In this document: positions 35,626 through 47,460 of the stretch, piece by piece
How the letters are laid out: every line of letters starts with the position of its first letter
How positions within the stretch are numbered: the first letter of the stretch is position 1
Origin: Liolophura sinensis
Lineage: Eukaryota; Mollusca; Polyplacophora; Chitonida; Chitonidae
Direction: 5' to 3'
Length of the DNA: 64,000 nt
Assembly: GCF_032854445.1 (NCBI RefSeq)
Contig: NC_088300.1
Span: forward strand, 78,839,084-78,903,083
Program-made: the position numbers and the translations under genes
The notes under the pieces: model-generated
What the model saw: only the letters and a program-made list of their open reading frames with translations
What the model was told of the DNA's origin: nothing
Databases searched by the model: none

Positions 35626-38600
35626 CAGATGCTCTACAATGGTTAATTCACATTTTTAATGTGATGAAAATATTATTTATTCAATACATAAGTTAAGTGG
35701 AAAGTTAGCATCCTTACTATTCTTCTGCCAGGTCATTACCATTACCTTTCTCAGTAAATGTAAGATCATGCATATAACCAAATTATTGATTTTACTTTAT
35801 AATTCACTGTGCATGTATGTCATGCAGAGACATGAATGAATACTACAAAACTTGTAACTTATAACAGCACTGATGAAGTTTTAAATGTTATCAATTGAGT
35901 TTGATTTGAAAATTACCTGATACCAGAAAATAACATACAGTACATGTTCAATGCATATTTTTCAATGTGCATGTACATGAACCTGTACATGGGGTTCCTA
36001 AGATGACCTGCACTGCTACTACATGTACATGTAGTTGACCCTGTTTAGACATTCTGGCATTTCAGCAAAGATGGGGAAGAGGAGATGAGGTAAATCCAGT
36101 TTTTCTGTCGCTATCAGCAATGGGAAATCTGAATACCCTAGCCTAGCTTAGGCTTCAGCAGGCCTCCAAATCCCTGTTCCTTACAGCTGTGCTGCGACCA
36201 TAACATTGCACCATGGAATAGATAGGGCTCTACAGACAAGATCCAAATGTGAGCAAATAGCCGTGGGAAAGTGTCTGAAATTCTACACCAGACAGAGAAA
36301 TCTGCCAGGCAGAACAGAGAGGAGGGTATAAACATGTCTGTGAGACAGAGTACAGAGTGAAAGAGGGCCCTGTGTAAGAGCTGACAGCCTATCATCTCTC
36401 AGATCTCTGCCCACATCTGAACCAACAGCCACTGGAAAATGACTACCAGCTGGCCCTTTTCAACACACACTGAGTTCTAAACCTGCAACCAGGAATATAA
36501 ACAAACCCAGGGTGTATGTATTCGCTTAAATGTCTCTGTGTTCAAACTTGCCAGGGTTTTGTTGCTCTTTTTATGCTCTTGTGGCATGTGTATGTATCAG
36601 ACAGACAAAAATGTCCCAGCAATCTTTTAGTAAAGTACCAGTCTCTGCCTTTAACACATGTCAGAGAGAATATTCAAGAGACAATAAAATGACACAAGTA
36701 CACGTGAATATATACAATGACCCTCAACAAGGGATTTGTCCTCATATGACCAAAGCCAAACCATATTCTCTTCTGTCATACCAAATAAAATTAAATTCAT
36801 TATGGCACATGATTCTGAGGTACAAGTATTCATGTACTTGTAAAAGGATCTAAACAAGTAATACTGATACTAACAAGATGAACTAACAGATCAAGAAGAG
36901 ACTCTCTTTGAAAACAACATCTCCACGTAGATCTCAAAGTTGTGTGCATACATTTGTGCACTTCAGTGAAAAACCATCAACAAGATCGCTGCACAAACTA
37001 GCATTAAATCTGGTTCGTAAAAACAATACCAAATTGCTATGTATGGTACTGTGCCTGTACCTGAAGAAACTGGCATTCCTCAATAAACAATAATATCTAT
37101 ACTAATTCTTCTAATTTTTGGGACAGATATCAGTAGTGTTCAAACAGGCCATGAAATTTGGTTGGCTGACATAACCAAGAAATCTGTTACAGATTTTAAG
37201 CCTTGAATAACCGATCGTTTGGTTTGGCCACAACACAAAAACAGACCGATCGGTCGCGCAAACTGGTTACGTGAACATGTGGTTAATAAAGTCATTTACA
37301 GTCACTTCCTGGCAGACTTTTTTCCTTTTGTTTACTGTCACTTCGGCATAGTCTATTAATGTGCGTATGGTGTTGGTTGTATTGCAGTACAGTCTGCCAT
37401 TACATGACCAGGGGAATCCTCAGATAGCACAATGGCCACATGGCGTCCACAGCATGAACGGTGATCAGCATATATCAGGGTGGATCAAGGCCACCAACAC
37501 TGCTTTCAAGGCCAGAAGAGCATGTGTTTTATTCTTGAGTATTTTTATTTTCTTTGACAATTAATAATTACTTCTATAGTTAGCTACTTGTGCATGTATA
37601 TAGTATGTGTAATATCCAACTTGCTTATGGAGCTCTCGCCAACCCTGTCTGACATGAGGGAATGTCAACAATGACCCGCTCATGGAAAGTTGTTGACTAG
37701 TGTAAGTTTAAATTCTGTTCAAATTCAATGTTACCTTTCTCTTCCTTTCTCTATTTTCTCCACGTACCGCTAGTTCACCAAGGGCACAATACATGGCTAA
37801 CAAAAAGAAACTCAATATTCCCACTACAATTTCATATATATTGGCTAAAATGAGAAAACCAGGTGTCCCAAAAAATTGAGGAAATAGGGTACACACTGTG
37901 GTATAAGCGACGGTAAACAAGGCAAGGCAATCATCAAAACTTGTAATCAGATGAAGTAAACATCACTTCTAGTTAGATTTGCAAAGAATAGATACACAAA
38001 GATCTACAAGAAGCAAACATGAGAAATTATAGCAAACAAATACAAGTAACAATTAGCTTCTCATGCTGGTGAACACCCACATATACACTTACAGGATGTC
38101 TGACTAAACACACATCACAACGCTGAGCATACAATACATCTAGCAGTTTACCTTTGGTGGTAAAACAGAATAAAAGTATGTGTAAGTAAAAAATACAATA
38201 ATAAACAACATGCAATATTTATTACATGTATGGGATGCAGAAGTGTGGATACATTTTGGGGGGCCAAAATCACATGAATGTTAGGCTATACATGTAAATG
38301 CTGCAGATTAAAGCTGTAACAGGAGCAATGATATAAAAATACTGGTAATACATGTATATGCAGTGTGAATTATTACTGAAGTCTTAGCCAGGACTACACA
38401 CAGTTACATGAACATGCCCACATAATCCATTGCAGAGGACATTAGATTATCCTGCAATACACCATTTGATCCAAGGGACATAACTCCTTCTTAATCTACA
38501 CATATATTTATAGATACATTGACAAGGACAAGTGGCTGTACTTGTACCTTCTGGTGTGCTTTCATAAGAATAGCCATTTCATCTATGAGTTCCTATGTAC

Positions 38601-39150
38601 CCTATGAGCTACATGTACTTGTGTTATTTATACATGGTTTAAGTCAGGATACATGCACATGTAGATCCATGCCAAGGAAATGAAAAACACCACATACTGC
38701 GCTCTGAAACTGATCACCTACGTACAATTTTACAGATGTACATATATAATACAGTTAAATATTGTTGTTAATAATCTGTGGAATTCTTACACGTAACTAA
38801 TAAACCATATACAAGCACATGGATGTGTCATGTGGGCCGTATATGCAAAGGTCAAGAAGCCAGTCCTCAAACAAAAAAAAAAATAACTGTTAAGTAGTGT
38901 ACTCTACATGACCTTCAATAACTACATAGTAATCTGCATGCCTCTTCCTAATCATGACATTTCCGCTTTACCTGAAAGCTGTCTTAACCTCAGGTAGTGA
39001 CAAATCATTAAGTGCACACCTGCTATGTGGTGTATGAATTAGATGTGATGAACTGAAAGACATCTATCAAGGGGTTGTTACCTGTACTTAAAGAAAGGTT
39101 TTTTCTTGTCCAGATGAATAGTACACTCTTCGGTTTCACTACAAAATACA

Positions 39151-39164
39151 CCCCCCCCCCCCCC
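39151..39164 (+). repeat. poly(C) tract, 14 bases
   Basis: An uninterrupted C run following ACAAAATACA. Confidence 0.9.
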
Positions 39165-39459
39165 AAACTGACATACATGTCTAATACTCTGGGAATAATG
39201 TTGGTTTTAATATAATACTGGCTGGTACACACATGTATATGTATACTACCATTACGTGTATTATGAGTATTAAAATTTTTACTCATGTCCGTGTATGTTT
39301 ACATTTATGTGGTAGAAAATTACAAAATCTACAACAATCAGCAGCTTTCACCAGTCAGTGGTTATCTATTCTGACACAATCTGAGTATCAATGCATCATC
39401 AAACAATAAAAACTACAAGGCCAAAATTAAAATATATGTTTGATGTTACACAACCAACC

Positions 39460-40600
39460 CTTCAAAAAGGCCCCCGAGCGAAATTCTTTCTTTTATGTTT
39501 CTACAGTTGCCAAATTATTTTACTTTCTTTCAGTTAATATTTTATTTGCCGATCGTTTAAAATGTCAATCTGTTTATACAGGCAATGGTTGCTCTTACGA
39601 GATATTCAATTAGTCCGAAAATCCAGCTTAAGGATGGCTTATATTTACTGATATGCGCAGAATACTGCAATCTTTTGCCTGAACGACGTGTACACCCGAT
39701 TATGACATTGTATCTGTATTCAGGTACCCCATCGGCAAAGCTCGCTGCATATGCAATACTTAATATCCAGATCCACGTAATACACGGTCTATCCGCAAGC
39801 TAAGACATTTATGCACCTTTTGCAACCACTGACACTGACCTTAATCGATATTTCCTCAGAAAATGTCAGTCCAATTCGAAAATAAGGTCTCCCTTGAACT
39901 ACTCACAGTGTGATGCCGTCTACCCGACTGACCTAAATTGGTACGTCAATCACGTTGGCGTCTATTGAGAATCTGACATCATGTAAAAATATGTCACAAC
40001 GTTATTTAAGTATTCCAATCTAAAGAATAGCTCAGAACTCAAAGGTGGACAACAATGTTGTTTCAAAAGCTAATTGTTGAGTCAAGTAGAAGTATGCAGT
40101 GCCAGATGCTTCTAAAATGACGAGAAATTGACACTGTGACAGTGAGGTCTTTTTTTTTTTTTTTGCACCACCTAAAAATCAACCATGTGTGCATGTGCCA
40201 GGCACACAAACAACAGCTGCACATTTGTGAGTAGGGCTCAGAAATCAAGGTATTATGGAATTACCAATCGCATATGCCACATAATGAGATAAAATTTGTC
40301 CAGAAGACCATGAGGCTGTCAGCGAAAGTAGGCCTAAATCACTTGACTTTTGCGAATGACACCCAAGTGTTTTCTCGTATTTTCCTTTTCGGCAGAAGGC
40401 TCTGTTCACAAATACATATTCTACTATGGATAGCTTCTTGTCTGTGAACTAGACTTTACCAAATATTAAAAGTTCACAGTTGATTTCTTGGCTAACAATC
40501 TCCTCTCCCGCTGTTGAACAAAGCCGGCCTTAGAACTCTTCAATAGGTATACATATCCGATACCAGAAGATCGAAATACTTTGTGAAGTGTATTCACCCA
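39460..40600. promoter_or_regulatory. CpG-enriched patch, candidate promoter region
   Basis: By hand count about 20 CpGs fall in the first 530 bp, roughly three times the density of neighbouring kilobases. In animals with gene-body methylation, retained CpGs often mark unmethylated promoters. Its position upstream of exon A would suit a start of the JMJD1C-like gene. No TATA box, initiator or recognisable first exon was identified, so this is suggestive only. It may also be foreign or transposon-derived. Confidence 0.25.
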
Positions 40601-41757
40601 TAACCATTCGGATACCCGTAAAATAGTGTTGCCATATTTGTGGGGGTGAGGGGGGATACTTTACTGAACTGATGACCAGTGTCCTTGTGTTTCAATAGGC
40701 AATCAAGATTTCAAATTAATTACTCATCTTGTGAGATAATCAATGTAAGAAGTTCAAGGAAATCTTGTAAACATTGTCACTGTTGGTGTGTTTGGACAGC
40801 AAGATATAAAACTCTCCGCGATCCAATTCTTTCTGCAACCCTATCCCTTAAAAACACACCTAATCTAGAGAGCCTGAATTGCTGAGAATTGTGTGGCTTT
40901 GGTTATAACTGGCACGAAATGTTTACTAACACTGACGAAACTTGGACACAGGCCTATAGGCCTACCTCCAAGGACAAGTCGCTCAAGTTATAGCTGAGGT
41001 TCTATGTGTAGCCCACTTATGTAAATCCCCTAGTTTATCTTTTGTCAATTAAATTAATTCAGTCATGGATTGGTATTATCACGGTGACAAGTTGAGACTT
41101 TACACCATAATATCCCCTAAAACATGATCAAAATGGAAGATTATTGCTTTAAACCTACGTTACCAAAGAATTCCCAACAAAGCCCGTTATGTTGGCATCC
41201 ACCACTGTATTACTCTCATTTCACATGTAACAGAGGCCCCAACATGAGCCCATTCTGTTGGCATGGAGAGATATTGCTCAGGAGATTCCAAAATTTAAAA
41301 AAAAAAAAAGGTTAGTGTGTGAACACCTTTCCTCCCCAAAACTTTGGTGGATAGAAACTATCTGTTTACTGATACATTGCTGTGAAGTGGCAACAATGGT
41401 AGTAACACTAGAAAGCCCAGATGCACTTCTAAATGCATACAGGTTCATATACAAAGACAAAGCTGATATGTTCCATCTTTTAATCTTCATGCAACACAAC
41501 TTGATTTTGCCTCTCCTCTTCCTCATGTATAAATGTCTTGGAGGGTGTAAATTAGGTCAAAGCTGGTGATCTGAGCTGAGGATCATTTGGGTGCTTACAC
41601 TCATCATACTTTTAGGCAAGCATGTACATGCAATGATGTATTGAAAACAGAATAAATGTTTGATCCTTCACATGAAGGAAAAATCCCCTAGATTTCACAA
41701 AGTTTAATTAAAATTTAAAAAATTTAGGAAAATGGAAACAGATTGTTCAGTATAGAT

Positions 41758-42400
41758 TTTATTTTACTAGCACATGAGGTTCCACTTCACTCCTCAAAAC
41801 TACATGTATCAGCTGGACAGGATTTTGGTTACATTTTTACTAGGACATGAGGTTCCGCGTCACTCCTCAAAACTACAGGTATCAGCTTGACAGGATTTTG
41901 GTTATATTTTTACTAGGACATGAGGTTCCGCGTCACTCCTCAAAACTACATGTATCAGCTGGACAGGATTTTGGTTATATTTTTACTAGGACAGGAGGTT
42001 CTGCGTCACTCCTCAAAACTACATGTATCAGCTGGACAGGATTTTGGTTATATTTTTACTAGGACACGAGGTTCCGCGTCACTCCTCAAAACTACAGGTA
42101 TCAGTTGGACAGGATTTTGGTTATATTTTTACTAGGAGGTGAGGATCCTTTTCACTCTGTCAATAGTATTAGCTGGACAGGATTTTGGTTATATTTTTAC
42201 TAGGAGGTGAGGATCCTTTTCACTCTGTCAATAGTATTAGCTGGACAGGATTTTGGTTATATTTTTACTAGGAGGTGAGGATCCTTTTCACTCTGTCAAT
42301 AGTATTAGCTGGACAGGATTTTGGTTATATTTTTACTAGGAGGTGAGGATCCTTTTCACTCTGTCAATAGTATTAGCTGCACAGGATTTTGGTTATATTT
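41758..42400. repeat. Two-phase tandem array: 73-bp then 68-bp units
   Basis: About five units of 73 bp (CATGAGGTTCCGCGTCACTC, then CTCAAAACTACATGTATCAG, then CTGGACAGGATTTTGG) are followed by about four units of 68 bp. The 68-bp units have GAGGTGAGGATCCTTTTCAC then TCTGTCAATAGTATTAG in place of the first half. Both types share CTGGACAGGATTTTGGTTAT and the TTTTTACTAGGA junction. The 68-bp copies are almost identical, implying later amplification of a mutated or recombinant unit. Confidence 0.95.
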
Positions 42401-42700
42401 TACATGCTCACTTGACCCAAATATTGGATGATATAATTTAGCACTGTGTTTCTGATCAATGTTGAGGAAGTTGTGCTCAATCATTTGAACAGGACTCTAC
42501 AATTGTTCTTCCCGAAAACCGACCTACTCACCCTCTTTTGTTAAAAATGGGCTTATAACATCAACCAATACTATTTTAATTTTGGCCCAATATCTGTCAC
42601 AAAGCACACAATCATAAATAGTTAGCATTGTCATTCATACACTTTAAGCTGAAATGTCACAGAATTCAAAGCAACTGTAGAAGTTGGCATTTTGGGTTGA

Positions 42701-42966
42701 TTTATTTATTTATTTGATTGGTGTTTTACGCCGTACTCAAGAATATTTCACTTATACGACAGCTGCCAGCATTATGGTGGGAGGAAACCAGGCAGAGCCC
42801 GGGGAAAACCCATGACCATCCGCATGTTGCTGGCAGACCTTCCCACTTACGGCCAGAGAGGAAGCCAGCATGAGCTGGACTTGAAGTCACAGCGACCACA
42901 TTGGTGACAGACTCCTGGGTCATTACACTATGCTAGCGCGCTAACCAACTGAGCCACGGAGGCCCC
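42701..42966 (-). mobile_element. Complete tRNA-derived SINE with perfect 14-bp duplication
   Basis: On the minus strand it starts GGGGCCTCCGTGGCTCAGTT. It carries A-box and B-box elements (about 42945-42957 and 42877-42888 on plus) and the conserved body, and ends in a (TTTA)n-type tail. Direct repeats GCATTTTGGGTTGA flank it at 42687-42700 and 42967-42980 without mismatch. It is the same family as the copy at 9259, differing by scattered substitutions. Confidence 0.96.
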
Positions 42967-42980
42967 GCATTTTGGGTTGA

Positions 42981-45900
42981 GGCTGTACATGTACATAGCA
43001 CAACTGTAAATATGAAATGCACAGTGAACACACCTATGTCTGTGGCAGTGCACATATGAGGACATACATGTACATGTACACCTAACATCCTCACAGCTGT
43101 CACTGTGTATTTATGCACAATGTCCTCAAAATACAGTCAAAAATACAGCATTATTGACAGCGGAATGATATCATCACTGGCAGCTTTATCGAGGTTTATG
43201 ACGCCAACTGCTGCAGTCCTATTTAGAGCTAAAAAGGTAGCTGCAGTATTCCCTTAACCATACCATCCTGCAGCGCACCAATGTCAGAAGCATAACAGTT
43301 CAAGAGCAATCAAATTTTGCTAAGAGTGCCACCCAGTCAGAGGGAACAATGAAGTCCTGTCACAGATTGGCCGCAACAGTTTGACATGAAAAAAAAGTCT
43401 GCCTGCCATCTATGGCAAGTCGAAAGGAAATCAATAGCATGTGTATTTGGTGCGCTTGGTTCGATCTCGTGCCCTGTCCTATATTAGTATGGATCAATAA
43501 ATACTACTATAGATGCTAATGGCCACACGACAACGGTATGCCAGCTGGGCCTTCATAAAGCTTGCTTTTTGTCCAGAGGAACACATTATTGGTGTCTAAT
43601 CATTACATACTTGCAGAAACATGCACATGTAGGATGCACATTATTTACAGCGATACAATTTAAAGGTGTTGGTCTGACTGAAACACATGACTTCCACATA
43701 CTGATTAATACACAGCCAGTCAACGAAAAAATAACACACCTGTCCTCGTACTTATTATATGTGCATATACATGATCATGCAATAATAGTCTAGTGTGCAT
43801 CAACAAGTAGGCAGGCTAGGGAGAGACTGAATGCTTACAACCTCTACCAACATGTACACCTTGTAAATGGGCAAATAAACACAAGCCTGTAGACAAGCAG
43901 TAACCATGGAAACCTATGAGACTGCTGTAGGCCTGGAGTCAGCTGGTTGAATTCCTGACTGGCTGTGGCATGGGTCAGTTATGATGAGGGAGCACTTGGC
44001 CAGCCTAATAACCTGGCCATGGGCCAGCCAACTAGAAGCCTAACACACTCACAACCATCTCATCCCATGACTTGACCTTTGTGATTAGCAGGCTGTTGGG
44101 AGATTAAGAGTGAAGCTACTGCTAAATTCTCTGGACTTGCTGCAAGGAAATCTCAGGCCAAAAATACCTGCCTGCCACTGACTGGCATTCACAAATAGCG
44201 AATGCCATAGCATCACAACAAGACTGGAGGGCATCCAAACTTCATGTACGCAGCCAAACTATAAACATCCATCTGTCAACTTTCTGACACCTATTACATG
44301 TGCATGTAGTTTAGCGATGAAGAGATCCCTGGAAATTCTGCTTTCTAAGGATTGTTTTTCATATACATTGTATGTATACACTTGTACCTGTTGGGGGTGA
44401 CACTGATATTATTAACCATGCACTGTCATCAGGATCTGGGCACAATTTGGGTATATGGTTTGGGTCCCATGGGAAGGAAAATGCATTGTAAATGCATTAG
44501 AGGAACATGTCAGTGAATGGAAGACATGATGTTTCAACAGCACTCAAAAAGAAAACTTCAATACTGCAGCCAGCTGTGTGCTCACCATGTATAACATACA
44601 ACTAGAGAGTCCTACTACCAGCATAATTAGTACTTTTACATTTCATCATCCTCAATTCAACCGAAGCCCTGCCTACACACATGTACACTGTACATGCGCA
44701 TACCTTGTATACATGGCCTAGTTATGAAGGTGAGAGGTCAAGTTTAGCATAGTTCCGAAGAGCTAAAACCAGTTGGCGTACATATACAACTTTGTAGGGC
44801 ATGTGTTTGGATATGTGTGTTATCAGCACATCACACTTTCACCTTGCCCCTGATATAAAAGGGGTAAGATAAAGCTTGACAATCTTCTGTCACTTGTGGC
44901 TTATTGCTTTGAACTGTTAATTACTGGAAAGTACAGTAGTATTTCCATGCACATGTAGGTACATACACAAGTATTTTCATAACACAGTTACATCTAATAT
45001 CATAACAAATCCTACACAACCTCTCTCAAGTAGCTGCCACTGACACTTTTTTATGGTGTTACTGATCTTTACACCTGAATGTAAATTTTCTGCTTTTTTT
45101 TCTTTTTCTTTTTTTTCATAAAGGTCAGGCAATAAATAACTTTCAACTTTTTTCACAGGAAAATGGGACTTATGAAAGACGACATCACAATACAATGTAC
45201 ATGTGCATCTAACATCTAAAATTTAACAAGTAGACAATACATGTGTATATAATCTAAAGGTGATAAACCTGTTGACAGACGTCACAATGCACATGTACAG
45301 TGGGTCTGGTATTGGTTTTATCTGGGCTAAAAACTGTTCACAGGGCATCAGTACCATGCATCAGGTCTACAATGCTCACAGGCATTTCAGTTACTTAATT
45401 TAAATAGTATTATTCTTTAAAATGGTCCACAATGGAGCCTTGCAAATGTCTGACACTAACCCAGAGGACAATGTTGAATCCCAATACTCTTCAGCTTTAT
45501 GAATGATTTTCCACATGGATTCCTCATAAGAATAAAACACTTTCACTCTTCACCAAACTAATAACACATCTTTTAACAGTTATTAATCTAAGTGACACAT
45601 CATGCTTGAAGACAGATGTATGTTCATCCCATCACATGTCAGATGTAAGGTAATGACACACCCATCCCCTAAAGCAGACTACTCAAGCCTACATAGACAC
45701 ATTACATGTATGTCCATATACGTATACATCACAGCTCACCGTTAAGTAAACTAACATGTTCTGAAAAAGGTATGTATATATAAACATATCAATGGACAAA
45801 GATGTATCATGCAAAGAATGGTAAACAATCATGAAGTGTTATGTGTGTATAAATGAAAAAAAAATCGGATTTTTACCCATACACAAGTAATATTAAGACC

Positions 45901-47387
45901 ATCATTGTAATCAAATGGTTTGGAGAAATAGACACCTATTTACATGTACATGTATCTCTACATATATCTGTACATATCCTAAAGATCAAAGCTTTGGCAT
46001 TTCCACAAATTACATTTACTTGTATATACTGTTTTAGATCCACAGTTATACATGCATGTACCTGGCTTTCCTGATAAATGCCATCTAAATTTGAAATGTT
46101 TGATACACCTGTGAGCTTTTCATCCTCATCCCATGATCAAGTTGCCAGTATTTACACATTTCATCCTATGAAACCTATATGAACCTATTTATTTTATTAG
46201 AAATATAAGTTGTTATTCACTTTATAAAAATCACAGCATAAGGATGAACAGCTTTTGTAAACGTCTGAAATTTACATAATAATAATAATAAACTTTATTT
46301 ACAGAGGGTGATATACACTCAATCAACAAAAGTAGTTTATCTGACGCCCACTCACTCACACCTTCACACAAATTTTCACCCTGTACTTTTAAGATTTATA
46401 GTAAAGTAAGTATGTACAGAGAGAGAGAGAAAAAAATACATAAACAGTTGCTTGCTTATAAACAAGCAGTTAATACACTGTAAAATGTTTAAGTACGTAC
46501 ATGTATATGTGGCATGATCTTTGATTATTCATTATTACATGTAAGTATTGCTCATCCAAAAAAATACAATGATACATAAATAGTTTAGTGTCTATATGCA
46601 ATCAGTTTACATACAAAACATACAAAAATCTATTTAACTATTATTTCAGATTTCTTCTCTATGTGTTAGGTTTTGTATTTTTGAAATTCGAAATAGATGA
46701 TGCATTTTGTATTGTAAAAGGTAGATAGCGGTCCATTTTGTTGACCCAGAAAATGAAAGACTAAGTTTTATTCAGCGAAGAGTTTGGGAAGGGAATAGTC
46801 AAGTGGTTTCTATTTGATACGTATAACTGTCTTTTAGGAAGGTCTTTTACATCAAACAGATTTTTCATGTGCTCTGGATACAAGCCATGTACATAGTACA
46901 TGTATAAACAAACTTAAAATCACAGCATAAACAAAAATACCAGACATTGGACAACAAACAATGAAGTGAAACTGAGGTTAAAATAGATCACACAGACATA
47001 AATAAGTCATGGTATTAAAAGGTGCAGACAACCTCAAGTATTGTACCTGTATACGCATGTCTAGTCAGTGTTGATGTACACATACACACCACACAAAAAA
47101 AAAACAGGTACATGTACATGTATGCTACATGTCTAACTTGTGATCTGAGCTGTGTATTTACCAGGGCATGTACATGTACATGCATTAGAGCTCAAAAGGT
47201 AAGAGCAGCATTTGCACAATAGCTTAGAATTTGTTCCACCTTGTTGGAAACGTATTGTACAATACCTATACTTCAAGTAATAAACATGTACAGATAATGT
47301 TTTTTTTCTTTTCCAATGTACATTAAACATAAGTGTGAATAAGGTATATATTAATGTACACATGTACACAATCACCATTAAAAAAAA

Positions 47388-47390
<3 letters not shown>
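42981..47390. other. No gene recognised
   Basis: AT-rich sequence with many ACATGTA motifs and a short (AAT)n near 46277-46290 followed by AAACTTTATTTACAGAGGGT. No coding family, RNA gene or large repeat is supported. Confidence 0.4.

Positions 47391-47452
<62 letters not shown>
47391..47452. repeat. (TA)n microsatellite, about 31 units
   Basis: An uninterrupted TA run of about 62 bases, able to extrude as a cruciform. Confidence 0.93.

Positions 47453-47460
<8 letters not shown>

Larger units (their letters stand above)
33379..41757. other. First intron or 5' flank of the JMJD1C-like gene, no gene recognised
   Basis: Sequence upstream of exon A. The family's first coding exon (GKRFL and WRAG motifs) was looked for on the minus strand and not found. 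The stretch holds many ACATGTACATGT palindromes, a hairpin near 35577-35625 and a poly(C) at 39151-39164. There is a CpG-enriched patch at 39460-40600. Confidence 0.5.

Noticed and set aside
39585-39803. Plus-strand exon-like ORF between TTTATACAG and TATTCAG|GTACCC
   Set aside because: The donor departs from GTRAGT, the frame continues past it, and the peptide is not recognised. Kept only as part of the CpG-rich patch.
43405-43475. tRNA-like A-box (TGGCAAGTCGA) and B-box (GGTTCGATCTC) pair
   Set aside because: Spacing is near that of a tRNA but the A-box is poor, no cloverleaf can be drawn, and no SINE body follows.
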